64,000 nucleotides of DNA, from positions 1 through 64,000 of the forward strand of contig SKCR01023327.1 in NCBI GenBank assembly GCA_019454045.1, written 5' to 3'. Source of the DNA: Zanthoxylum bungeanum. Its lineage: Eukaryota > Streptophyta > Magnoliopsida > Sapindales > Rutaceae. Shown here piece after piece: positions 22,214-32,230 of the stretch. The notes beneath the pieces are model-generated. The model was given only the letters and a program-made list of their open reading frames with translations. It was not told the origin of the DNA and did no database searches. Made by a program: the position numbers and the translations under genes. The stretch's first letter is position 1, and the number at the start of each line of letters is the position of its first letter.

Positions 22214-23029
22214 ATGGCGTCACCATCCACAAATCAGTTTGCGCGTATGCTTGATGCGAACAAACTAAAAGGCGCTGAGAACTTCGCTGGCTGGGACTTG
22301 GATTTGAGGATTGTCCTCGATTCCGAGAAGTTGGGATATGTTCTTGAGGGTCTGTTGCCCCTTGCTGTGGGTGCGGATGCTACGGAGGAGGAACGCCAAG
22401 TTTATAAAACTTGGAAGGATGATGATTTAAAGGTTAAATCGTACATCCTTAGTTCACTGTCTCCGAGACTCAAGAAACAATACTATGGCATGTTAGATGC
22501 GTATAGTATGATGACGCGATTAAGATAATCGTTTGTGAACCAAGAACAAGTGATTGTTCACAAAGTAGCAATGGAACTGTTCCATTCGCGATTGGATGAG
22601 GGGCAAGATGTTAGCCCGCATGTTCTTCAGATGATCGATTTGATCGATCAATTGAGGCAATATAATCTCGTCTTGAATGACATTCTCGGTAGGAGTGTCA
22701 TTCTTGGTTCACTCCCAGCTTCATATCGCCAGTTCGTGATGTACTTCAACATGAATGGGACTGTCTGTACCTACCAAGAGCTACATAGGATGTTGCTCAC
22801 GGCGGAAGAGGACCTCAAGAATGGAGTACCGACTCGCCCTCCTAGACCTACTTCTCTCTCTGCTTCTTCCCAGACATGGTCAAAGGGAAAGAAGAAGAAA
22901 GGAAAGAAGAAGAAGGGTTTCGGTCCTCAACAACAGGCAAAGATAGCTAAGCCCAAGAGGGCTTCTGAAGACAAATGCCACCACTGCTGCAAAGTCGGGC
23001 ACTGGAAAAGGAACTGTCCTGACTACATC
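22214..23029 (+). pseudogene. Ty1/copia gag fragment
   Basis: From ATG 22214 the product begins MASPSTNQFARMLDANKLKG and contains NFAGWDLDLRIVLDSEKLGYVL, a UBN2-type gag core, then a Lys-rich stretch and a CCHC knuckle (CHHCCKVGHWKRNC) near 22978-23019. An in-frame TAA at 22526-22528 interrupts it. Pol is absent: soon after the knuckle the sequence changes to LTR-like DNA. Gag would coat element RNA. This is a non-functional remnant. Confidence 0.85.
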
Positions 23030-23509
23030 GTTTTCAATGGCGAACTTACTTGGTGTTCAACAATCTGATGATCGAAGGTTCTGCACTGAAAATCTGATCC
23101 CTGGCGAACTTACTTGGTGTTCGTTTTCAATGATCAACAAGTTTGTATGTAGAGAATTTTATCAAATTCGAATTCTGTGTATATGTTTTCAAGTCTGTCT
23201 TCTCTGTTTTATATATGAAGAATGGAAAAATAAGGTGGTTTATTCCCAAACGTTTTTCCAATTTTCAGTTAAAATATGTAGGGATATGTTGATTAGACAT
23301 AACCCTTCTATTTAAATGAAAATTAAATTCAAAAAATATTTTTTCCAAAAATAAGATATTTATTCAATGTCATAAGAGCCCAAGTCCACTTGTTTTTTCC
23401 AATTTAATATAAGTGTTTAGAAAACACTTATAAACATTTCACCTTCCTTATATATTTTAGATGTGAGACTACTCCTATTATTTCTATAAAAACTCTAACA
23501 ATAATTTGG
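23030..23509. mobile_element. LTR-like fragment joined to the gag remnant
   Basis: GCGAACTTACTTGGTGTTC occurs twice, at about 23040 and 23105. The stretch around TCTGCACTGAAA resembles 50215-50290, which is part of a minus-strand LTR. Relative to the gag in front of it, this piece therefore seems inverted. The end TCTAACA at about 23503-23509 meets host sequence. Confidence 0.45.
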
Positions 23510-24310
23510 GTTAAAATTCGTTTATATGTTCGACTTGATTCGTTTTAAAACGAATACGGATTTGAAAAATGATACACACACATACGTCAAGTTATATTGT
23601 CTTCTTTTTTCTTCATGTTAAAATTAAAAGTTCATCATTTTTTTTCTCCTCTTCTTTATTCACGTATCACTTTATTTTCAACTATTTGAAAATATTTTCT
23701 TAAATAAAAATCCATTAGATGTGTTCCGATTTGTTCTTTTTGGAGACGCAAACCTTTGGAAATTTGAATGAGTTGATTTGTCATTTTTTAGTGGCAGTGA
23801 CTTCATTTCATGTATTATTAGTTAATTTAAAGTGCGCTCGCATTTTATTTTGTACAGGCTTTTAGTTGAAGTTTAATGCCGAATGTCCGAATTGAAGATC
23901 CAAATTTTCAACTATAATTTATCTATTCAAACCCCAAAAAGCTCATCAAATAAAAAAAAAAACAAAACTGTTGGGATATATTGACCTATTTGAAAATATT
24001 GTCTTGTAATATTAACAAATCAAAATTACTTTTATCTTTTTCTAAATAAAAAATAATAATAAAATTAATATAGCACTCTTGACATAATCTGGTTACCATA
24101 TGCAATTAGATATAATCTTGAGTGCCAATATAATTGGAATATAAGATTTCTACTTTGATACTTCAACTGATACGAGAAAATTCTTAAAAAATATATTAAA
24201 AAAATTAACTTTATTATATTCTTTTAATTTCCTTGTACAAGGCATCAACCAATCAAAAGCTCTGAATACTACTCTTACTACAACGAGGCATTTTAAGCTC
24301 TCGCTAACAA
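23510..24310. repeat. Host repeat unit, copy 2 (right part)
   Basis: No gene. Matches 24745-25560, 28954-29510 and 40010-40690 almost colinearly, with landmarks AGTGGCAGTGACTTCATTTC, TTTTAGTTGAAGTTTAATG and ATCAACCAATCAAAAGCTC. It is the upstream-to-gene half of the unit. Confidence 0.75.
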
Positions 24311-24470
24311 CAAGCACTTGTTACACAAATGAAGAATGAGAAGCAAAACATACATAGAATCAAACGAAGAATGAGAAACAAAAAATACTTAGAATCAAAC
24401 GAAGAATGAAAAGCAAAATACTCAGAATCGGTTGCATATAACAATGAAAAGCAAAACATATTCAAGCTTT
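24311..24470 (-). pseudogene. 3' remnant of the membrane-protein gene
   Basis: Only the 3' end of the gene survives: the stretch with AGAATCGGTTGCATATAACA (the last codons and stop of the intact gene at 25672), plus about four copies of a repeat of roughly 30 bp based on GAAGAATGAGAAGCAAAAC. The coding part before the last few residues is gone. Confidence 0.65.
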
Positions 24471-24479
24471 TTTTTTTAT

Positions 24480-25560
24480 TTTTTTGAGACTGACCAAATA
24501 TTTTGAAGCATTCGAAAACCAAAATCATTAGATGTCCCAATCTATTATTCTAAATAAAGGGAATTAATTTGAAGCTCTAGCAAGAGCCTAGCATTACAAA
24601 CTTGACAAACAATCATGTACATTATACCAATTCTCGAGGCATTTTTCACTTCAATCATATATAATTTTAAGACTTAGGAGGGTTTGTAAAGTAGTTCTTA
24701 TTCTATATTTATTTATAATATATTGTAACATTTGAGCAAATATATCCATATGGGTGGTAATTTGGACTATGATTCGTTTACACGTTCGATTTGATTCACT
24801 TTAAAACGAATGCGGATTTAAAAAATGATACGCACGGATCCGTCAAGTTATATTGTCCTCTTCTTTCTTCATGTTAAAATTAAAAATTCATCATTTTATG
24901 TTGTCTCTTCTTTGTTCACGTATCACTTTAACTATTTGAAAATATTGTCTTAAATAAAATATTTTTTATCAGAAAATTTTATATGCAAAACAAAAGGAAA
25001 AAAAATATATGCAAATTATTGGATGTCCTATTGAACTTACGTCATTGGCATACCAAATATTTCGAAGCATTCGAAAGCTAAAATCAATTAGATTCTTTTT
25101 TGGAGTCACAATCCTACATGTTGGAAAATTGAATGAGCTGATTTGTCATATTTTGAGTGGCAGTGACTTCATTTCATGTATTATTAGTTAATTCAAAGTG
25201 CCCAAAAATATTTTAGTTTGTACACGCTTTTAGTTGAAGTTTAATGCTGAATGTTCGATTTTAAGATCCAAATTTTCAACTATAATTTATCTATTCAAAC
25301 TCCTAAAAAGTTCATGAAATTAAAAAAAAAAAAAAAAATTGCTGGGACTATATTGAACTATTTGAAAATATTATCGTGTAATATTAACAAATCAAAAATA
25401 GTTTTATCTTATTTTAATAATAATAATAATAATAATTTATTATTAAGAAGCTAAGAAAAACAGGGCATTTTAAGCAAAACGTACTGATAATGAGATCAAG
25501 AACCTATGGAACGCACACATCAAAAAGAAGCTAAGAAAAACAGGGCATTTTAAGCTATAG
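24480..25560. repeat. Host repeat unit, copy 3
   Basis: No gene in this part. It starts with the GACTGACCAAATATTTTGAAG block also seen at 9413 and 29830, passes through the TTTGAAGCTCTAGCAAG block, then the half unit also seen at 23510-24310. It leads directly into the intact gene. It contains an (AAT)n run at about 25414-25438. Confidence 0.75.
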
Positions 25561-25671
25561 CTAACAACAAGTATTTGTTACACCAAATGAAGAATTTGTA
25601 TATTACACAAAAGAAGAATGAGAAGCAAAACATACTTAGAATCAAACGAAGAAATGAGAAGCAAAACATAT

Positions 25672-26205
25672 TTAGAATCGGTTGCATATAACAATGATGA
25701 GCAAGCCGAGAGCATAAATAACCCAGGCGATGCATTTGAGCCAGAGCGGAAATGGGATTGTAATTGCAAGGACGATTGAAGTGGCAGCAAGAAATATTGC
25801 AATCTTTTTCAATACTTGTGATGTGACTGTAAACTTATGGTTATGGGCAATGGATATTGCAACAAAGAGTAAGAGAAAGATTATTAAGATAATAAAAGAA
25901 AACAGATAGAAGGAAACAGGGAGTGGGGGTTTAGTTTGTGCATAGAGGATAGCTATTTGAATTGGAGATGTGAAGCAATATGCCAGCAAAATATTTTCCC
26001 ACTGAAGCAGAATTGGGTTTGGGTTCTGCTGTGGCGGCTCTGAGCTAAAAAAAAGCTTGGATATAAAGAAGCTTTTGATCAAAATGAAAAATGATTTGCG
26101 ACTTGAAATGATGGACATTTTTGTGTTTGTGTTTATGGAAGCAGCGGCTGATTGGGCTTCAGCGTCATCAATCGAAGGAGAAGATGGTGGGTGCTGCTGA
26201 GACAT
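25672..26205 (-). CDS. Small plant membrane protein, four predicted TM segments
   Basis: 177 residues; the only apparently intact host-like gene. I do not recognise a named family. The first 60 residues are polar or mixed (MSQQHPPSSPSIDDAEAQ), with a basic hydrophobic stretch at 31-53. Four hydrophobic segments follow at about 71-90, 97-120, 134-152 and 155-174, with PPLP in the first loop and HNHKFTVTSQ in the second. There is no signal peptide, so it is likely a multi-pass membrane protein with a cytosolic N-terminus. The start is the ATG followed by the SQQH sequence conserved in the pseudogene at 40797-41307. The two copies match over the coding region, so the frame is real. Function unknown. 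The 3' flank holds two units of the GAAGAATGAGAAGC repeat. Confidence 0.75.
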   Translation of the reverse strand: MSQQHPPSSPSIDDAEAQSAAASINTNTKMSIISSRKSFFILIKSFFISKLFFSSEPPQQNPNPILLQWENILLAYCFTSPIQIAILYAQTKPPLPVSFYLFSFIILIIFLLLFVAISIAHNHKFTVTSQVLKKIAIFLAATSIVLAITIPFPLWLKCIAWVIYALGLLIIVICNRF

Positions 26206-26450
26206 AATTATGATTGAAGAGCTTCAGTTATTCCGTCTGCTTTTCAGCTGCTTTAATTTATAAATATACATATCGGAGCTTCGCGACAATTTGACAATAC
26301 AAAAAGTCCTGCAATAATATTTTAATTATCGTCTATTAAGTAGATATCGGAGCTTCGACTAGTCGGATAATTGGAGCTTCAATCAAATTCTTTGAAGAAT
26401 CAAAAGGAGTTGAAAGTTATCAATCGGATATCGGAGCTTCAACAGATTAA
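26206..26450 (-). promoter_or_regulatory. Upstream region of the membrane-protein gene with repeated TCGGAGCTTC motif
   Basis: A TATA-like TATTTATAAATT lies on the minus strand at about 26257-26268. The motif TCGGAGCTTC (or TTGGAGCTTC) occurs near 26274, 26347, 26370 and 26432, often as GATATCGGAGCTTCRAC. The pseudogene copy keeps one exact copy (41408) and one close copy (41376). A shared repeated motif upstream of both copies suggests a regulatory element, but that is inference. Confidence 0.45.
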
Positions 26451-26454
26451 AGGA

Positions 26455-26870
26455 TTTTAAAATTTTTGCTAACTAAACTTTCAATAGGAAACTCGAAATT
26501 TGTAGATAAATAATTATCTAATTCAGGGTTATTAGTTGTCGTATCTCTAGCTTTTTTATTTCGTTGCAATAACCAACGATCCTCTGCGCTAAGTCTTGTT
26601 TGAATTACTGGTTCGCTACTACTAGATTCACCTAGTGTTCCTAAGTTATATATTACAATATAATCATTAAATAAATCAATTAAATCATTTCTTAATTTCG
26701 TCAATATTCTTGTAATATCAATTTATTCTAATATTCAAAAATAACCATAGTAAGCTTGTAAATCACCATTCAAACCTTCTAATTTAAATTTAGGATAAAA
26801 AACAGCAGCAATAAGATAAAGTAAATGAATGTCTCTAAAATAATTCAATCATTTTACCTTCATAACAGTA
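26455..26870 (-). pseudogene. hAT transposase fragment
   Basis: Minus-strand copy of the part of hAT2 at about 20008-20410. It encodes RNDLIDLFNDYIV, SSSEPVIQTRLS and NPELDNYLSTNFEFP, nearly identical in protein to hAT2. It has no dimerisation domain and no inverted repeats, so it is a scrap captured from a related copy. It lies just upstream of the membrane-protein gene, in the same orientation. Confidence 0.8.
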
Positions 26871-26879
26871 ATGGCTTCG

Positions 26880-28950
26880 TTTGGAGTCCGTATATAGCCT
26901 CAAAACAGCGCGTTTGTGGGATCGTTTGGAGTCCGTATATAGCCTCAAAATATCGATGTGATTAGAACCTGAAGTGCTTGCGAAGCGAGATAAGTTTCCC
27001 ATGCGATGAGAACTCGAGTTTGTGAATTCATGTTTTATATGTGTGTGTGGTGTGTGTGATATATATATAGATATATAGATGATTGAAATGTTAAGGGATG
27101 AAAGAAGATGGTTAAAAACTGATTTTGTGGAGTATGAGTTCGAGATTACATATGGTTAAGGTAATCGACCTCCACAAGTATGGATGTTTATGTTATTGTT
27201 TTGATACGAAGTAAGATGAGGTTAATGTCTATAATTATGTTTCATATATGAAATTGAAATGGTATGCATAGGTATATATGAATGAGTATCCATATGTAAC
27301 AGTATGTTTGTATATGTAAATGAATAGGTATATGAATAAGCATCGGTTCATGAATTTAAATATGTAAATGATTATAAACTATGAACAATTTGGATATATA
27401 ACGGTAAAGAGAATAAGTCGTGATTTCTGAATTTGCATTAGCACATGTACATGTACGTCATTGGGATAATTTTGTTATTGATATGTAAAGAATTTGAGGA
27501 TTGTAAAGGTCATGGTATCAGAATTCGAAGTAACGAGTGTGCTCATATGTTGATGTATATATATACGAATGTGTATGGCGCTTCTGAATGATAAATCAAT
27601 ATTTATCATGTATATGTTTGTGTATGAGAAATCGTGCTGTGAATTATGATTTGTGATATATGCTCATGAGTGTATGTTTAATTGGTTGATAGTTTCATGG
27701 TATAGCAGTCGAGTTGGTTAGGAATCTGTTCGAGCGATATTCATCTTATACCTATTCTAAAATAGGTAATGAGTCCCGTACGAGCATTGTATGTGTGTGC
27801 CAGCTCATTTGTATGTGTTGTCTTGATTGTGTGTTCCTGGATGCCTTGAGTGTTGCGTATGCTTGGGTATATGTGTATGTATGGTAGATCCTGCGATATG
27901 TATGGATGGTGTATCATATGTGTGCTTGGAATGAAAGAATGACATGTGAATCAGTGTGACCATAAGATGCTATATAATGTATGTGTTAAGTTTGTATTGT
28001 ATATACGTATATTGTGAAAGAGATACGAATGTTAAATTATTATAAGGTTTTTGGTATTGAAGAAAGTTTATCAAGAGTTAAAGTAAATTTGTTTTGGTAT
28101 TGAAATTAGTTCTATCCGAATAGAAGATAACTTTTTTGAGTTGCCGATTTGATGATATTTCAAAAGTGGATAGTGTGATAAAAGTATATATGTATGACTT
28201 CATGTTTCAAGTGATTGAAATGTATTTGATATTAAATTATGTACTCTATGGTATTCATGTTTTGCTTTGTATGCTTTGGATGTTAGCTATTAGATTAGTG
28301 CATATGTAGATATGTGAATATGAAAGCTTGACATGGGTTAAGTATAAGGGATAATAACAAGATAATAAAATCTGAACCTATAAAAATTTAGTAATCCCGA
28401 TAAACTGCTGATATGTTTGATTTGTTTGATGTTTATACTTGACTTGTTTGTTTTTATATTAGCATCGTTACTTACTGAGTTTTAATAACTCACACCAAAC
28501 CAGTTGCTAGCTCTGCAGGTTGGCTACCAGATGGGTCAATCACTCCAACTTTGAAGTCATGTTCGAGACATAGATCACCCAATCGGCAGTCACCATTGCA
28601 AGTGTCCTGGGAAAAGTTTTAGAAGATTAAGATATCTGATTTATTATTTTATTTATCATGTTGAGCACGTGGTTTATATTAATAAGTTAAAGTTTTGATT
28701 GTTTATGATATGGTGGGCACAGAGCTCTCGAGTGTTGATAGATAGTGTGGGCGGAGCCCTTATGATATAATTTTGATGAGATTTGTGTGGACTTGAGGTC
28801 CTTTTATTTGTTTGGAGTATTCTTGGATTGCCTTTGATGCTGGACTACGATCCATGTTGTCCGATTTTAGGATACATCATGCGGGATTTTTGTAAATTTA
28901 GAGGCTTATGGAGATTGATCAATCATGTCTCGTGCCGTAACATCTTTTTT
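26880..28950. other. Long ORF-less block, possibly a gypsy LTR
   Basis: About 2 kb with no ORF and many TATGTGTATG-like stretches. TCGTTTGGAGTCCGTATATA occurs twice near 26880 and 26929. The right part has CTTACTGAGTTTTAATAACTCAC and ends GTGCCGTAACA before a T-run, features that remind me of long chromovirus-type LTRs, after which the host unit resumes at 28954. Neither end nor TSD could be proved. Confidence 0.35.
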
Positions 28951-28953
28951 TTT

Positions 28954-29515
28954 TTGTCTCTTCTTTGTTCACGTATCACTTTATATTCAGTTATTTGAAA
29001 ATATTGTCTTAAATAAAATATTTTTTATCCGAAAATTTTATATGCAAAACAAAAGGACAAAAAATGTATGCAAATTATCAGATATCCTATTGAACTCACG
29101 TCAGTCATTGGCATACCAAATATTTCGAAGCATTCGAAAGCCAAAATCAATTAGATGTGTTCCGATTTTTTCTTTTTGGAGTCGCCAATCCTACTTGTTG
29201 AAAATTGAATGAGTTGATTTGTCATCTTTTCAGTGGCAGTGACTTCATTTCATGTATTATTAGTTAATTCAAAGTGCCCTCAAAATCATTTTATTTTGTA
29301 CACGCTTTTAGTTGAAGTTTATTGCCGAATGTCCGATTTGAAGATCCAAATTTTCAACTATAATTTATCTATTCAAACCCCAAAAAAGCTCATCAAATAA
29401 TAAAAAAAATTGTTGGGATATATTGAACTATTTGAAAATATTTTCTTGTAATATTAACAAATCAAAATTACTTTTATCTTTTTCTAAAAAAAAAAATAAT
29501 AATAATATCGCACTC
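28954..29515. repeat. Host repeat unit, copy 3b, without gene
   Basis: Colinear with 24900-25430 and 40140-40545. It stops abruptly at ATATCGCACTCT and joins the tail of the solo-LTR family at 29516, so the gene end of this copy is deleted. Confidence 0.75.
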
Positions 29516-29644
29516 TCTTTGTCGATTTTGTGTTCTCTTTACCTTTTGCTAATTTACTTTTGATCTCTCATAATCAAACAAATTCAGGATTGAAGGAGGA
29601 TTGTCTCGAAAGGGTTATCTCGAAACTGCCCCTGGGACGAAAAT
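29516..29644 (+). mobile_element. Tail fragment of the solo LTR family of 17321-18234
   Basis: Matches the last 130 bases of that LTR (TTTGTCGATTTTGTGTTCTC, then GGATTGAAGGAGGATTGTC) and ends CCCGTCAACA before AAAATAAGGCATTGC, the same target site as copy 2. The insertion therefore predates the duplication of the host unit. Confidence 0.8.
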
Positions 29645-29883
29645 CACCCGTCAACAAAAATAAGGCATTGCTCGAGGGAAGAAATTCATCCCAAATCTCA
29701 ATTACAACACAGGACCTACAACTTTGAAAACCTAAAAGTAAAAAAACGTGGCCACATTATCGGATATCCGATTGACTTGTGATGAGCTTGAAGACCATCA
29801 AATTCAAACTTTTTTTTTTTTTGGTGTGTGGGACTGACCAAATATTTCCAAGCATTCGAAAACCAAAATCATTAGATGTCCCA
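29645..29883. repeat. Host repeat unit, copy 4 (left part)
   Basis: No gene. Matches the block after the solo LTR in copy 2, then jumps to the AACGTGGCCACATTATCGG part also found at 21508. It lacks the middle. Confidence 0.65.
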
Positions 29884-30521
29884 ATATTTGATGCTGATTT
29901 TCGTCCGAGGTCCACAATCGAGATTTCGTAGGTTGGGGGCACTAGCGATCCTGTAAAATAAAGGTAGAGTGAGTGTGGAGAGTCTTCCCACCGGTGTGGT
30001 GGGTGCCGTAGGCACTCCGACGCTCAAGTCGGTAATGGAAATGAGTTATAAATATGATAAGAGGAGGAGCAAGGTAAGAGACTATCTTGATCCTCATGGA
30101 CTGCCGTGAGGGCTGTGGTTCGGAGGGTTCTGATGAGAGTGATTAAACTTAGGGTTGTAATGCTTTTTTTCTCCCATTGATTTGTGAATTATACTTACTT
30201 TTATATGCCTCCAAAAGGGAGCTCTAACGCATGCATTTAATAATAACGTATGCATTTAACGTGGACGACTCTCATTAACATGTTACCTCCCATTTTTGAT
30301 GTAATGGTAGCTGATTTAATTATCGGGAAATAATTAATGTCCAAAAAGGTGTTTCTTTTGGTGGAAAGCAAATGGGCCGCTTTGTCAATTGGGCCCGATG
30401 TAAGGAGGGTTTGGGTCCATGGCCCAACCTTGGTTTGGATGCTATTTGAAGGATATTGGGCCATGTTCACTATTGGGCCTGGGCGAAAAGATGATTATGC
30501 CCTTGGCCTCATACACAATCT
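29884..30521. other. Unclassified insertion in host unit copy 4
   Basis: Interrupts the sequence that reads GATGTCCCAATCTATTATT elsewhere (24530). It begins near TGATGCTGATTTTCGTCC and ends near CTCATACA, so a 0.63-kb LTR-like piece from about 29889 to 30515 is possible. I found no clear target duplication and no coding sequence. Confidence 0.4.
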
Positions 30522-30903
30522 ATTATTATAAATACAGGGAATTAATTTGAAGCTCTAGCAAGAACCTAGCAATACAAACTTGACAAACAATCATTTACAT
30601 TATACCAATTCTCAAGGCATTTTTCTCTTCAATCATAAGGCTTTTTTGTTTTGTATATACGTGCAACTGTCAGTATTAAATGGTGGGTAAAGTCCATAGT
30701 TTTTTTTCCCTTACCTAATTTTAAATCAAATGATAAATTAAATAGAATTATTTGAAAAATATCAGACCACGTCTTTTGACTCTCGTGAGTAAAAAAAAAG
30801 AATTTTTTTAAAAAATAATAATAATTTTAAGATATATGAGGGTTAGTAAAGTAATTCTTATTCTATATTTATTTATAATATATTGCAACATTTGAGTAGA
30901 TAT
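30522..30903. repeat. Host repeat unit, copy 4 (middle part)
   Basis: No gene. Matches 24533-24745, from TATAAATACAGGGAATTA through TTTATAATATATTGCAAC, up to the insertion site of the family Y LTR. Confidence 0.7.
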
Positions 30904-31077
30904 TGTTAGCGATACAGTCGCATGATGGAATTTGATGACGTCAACACTTGAAGTATTCGACGTACTTTAGCGGACATTACAAAAAGATGATAATAAAGTC
31001 AAAATATAGATGAAGAGCTAAAATGAGTTATAAGATGATCAAGAGAATAAATATGATAAAGAATCAAAAATAAGATG

Positions 31078-32189
31078 TGTTAGTTCCAGTTTTATTGGCT
31101 TATATCCGTGACAAAACAAGTTCAATTGAGTTGTAATCTTTCATGAAGATCTTTGTGCAATTGGACTGGTTTCTGGCTGCTGTGCATCAGACATGCGTTC
31201 GTGATGCGTTCGTTTCAGAGTTCGAACGATTAGCGTTAGTGATGCGTTCGTTTGTGGGTTCGAACGTGTGGCGTTAGTGGCACGTTCTTTATTGGGTTTG
31301 AACGGGAGCATTCCAAAGAGCAAACGTTCGAGTCACGTTCTTGGTGGGTTCGAACGAGGTCATTCCAGAGAGCCACATTCGTATTGCGTTCGATTGGCGT
31401 TCGAACGAGACTTTACAGAAAAGGCGCGTTCGTGTTGCGTTCGAGTAACCGTTCGAACGCGACTGCGATCTGAACGTGTTTTTGACCTGCAAAACCCTAG
31501 CTTTTCACCCTACCTATAAATATAACACTGTAGCCGCCATTCTCATTAGTTGAAAGAGCTGAAACTACTTTTCCCTTAAGCCAAACACTCTCAAGCTTTC
31601 AACTCTCTTTGATTCCACCATTGAAGACTTCTTCATCTTATTGTCTTCTCCATTAATGGTGTGAATCCTTCTTTGATAAACCTTCAACACAACATAACCC
31701 AAATTCTCTAATCCTTAAGAGTTCTTTAGGAGGAAGTTTGGTAGTCGGAGTTCCGGCGTTCGAAGTGAAACAATCTACTCAGAGACTTCAGAGGTTCTGA
31801 AGAAAACCGTAGGTCGCGGACTTAAGGAGTTTCCATGAGTTCTTACAGTATTGAGGTACTTGAGTTGGTGAGGTTGTCACCATGGGTCTTGACCATCGCT
31901 GTAAGTTTATCTCTATATAGTGGATTGGGCTGGTAGCCGATATACCCGGAGTGATTTTTTACTCGGAAGAGTTTTCCACTTCGTCACCAAAATTATTGTG
32001 TTGATTTTGTGTGATTGATTTACCTTTCCGCAATTTACATTTCGTATTAAATTAATATTGTGGAATTTATTGCTGTTGGGTATTGTGGTTGGTTGTTGAT
32101 TTCCCATAGACACTTTAATTAGGACTTGTCTTAATTAATTGTGATTATTTCCGCATAGGGTCAGAACCTAGGATAACCCCGAATTTTCA
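31078..32189 (+). repeat. 5' LTR of Sirevirus-like element 1
   Basis: 1112 bp, TGTTAGTTCC to TTTTCA. U3 has a cluster of the palindrome GTTCGAAC (31219-31459), twice as CGTTCGAACG (31398-31407, 31450-31459). A TATA box CCTATAAATATAAC follows at about 31513-31526. Confidence 0.93.
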
Positions 32190-32191
32190 AT

Positions 32192-32203
32192 TGGTATCAG
32201 AGC
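32192..32203 (+). promoter_or_regulatory. Primer-binding site, initiator tRNA-Met
   Basis: TGGTATCAGAGC, two bases after the LTR end, fixing the plus orientation. Confidence 0.93.
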
Positions 32204-32230
32204 CTGAACTCGATCCTTGACCCTTTAGCT

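Noticed and set aside
27000..27100. TATATATA run as a promoter
   Set aside because: Simple AT repeat without an ORF or motif downstream.
31141..31519. Short ORFs in the LTRs (also at 37521, 41768, 45729, 47819)
   Set aside because: They recur only because the LTRs are homologous and are caused by the GTTCGAAC-rich U3; no independent support.
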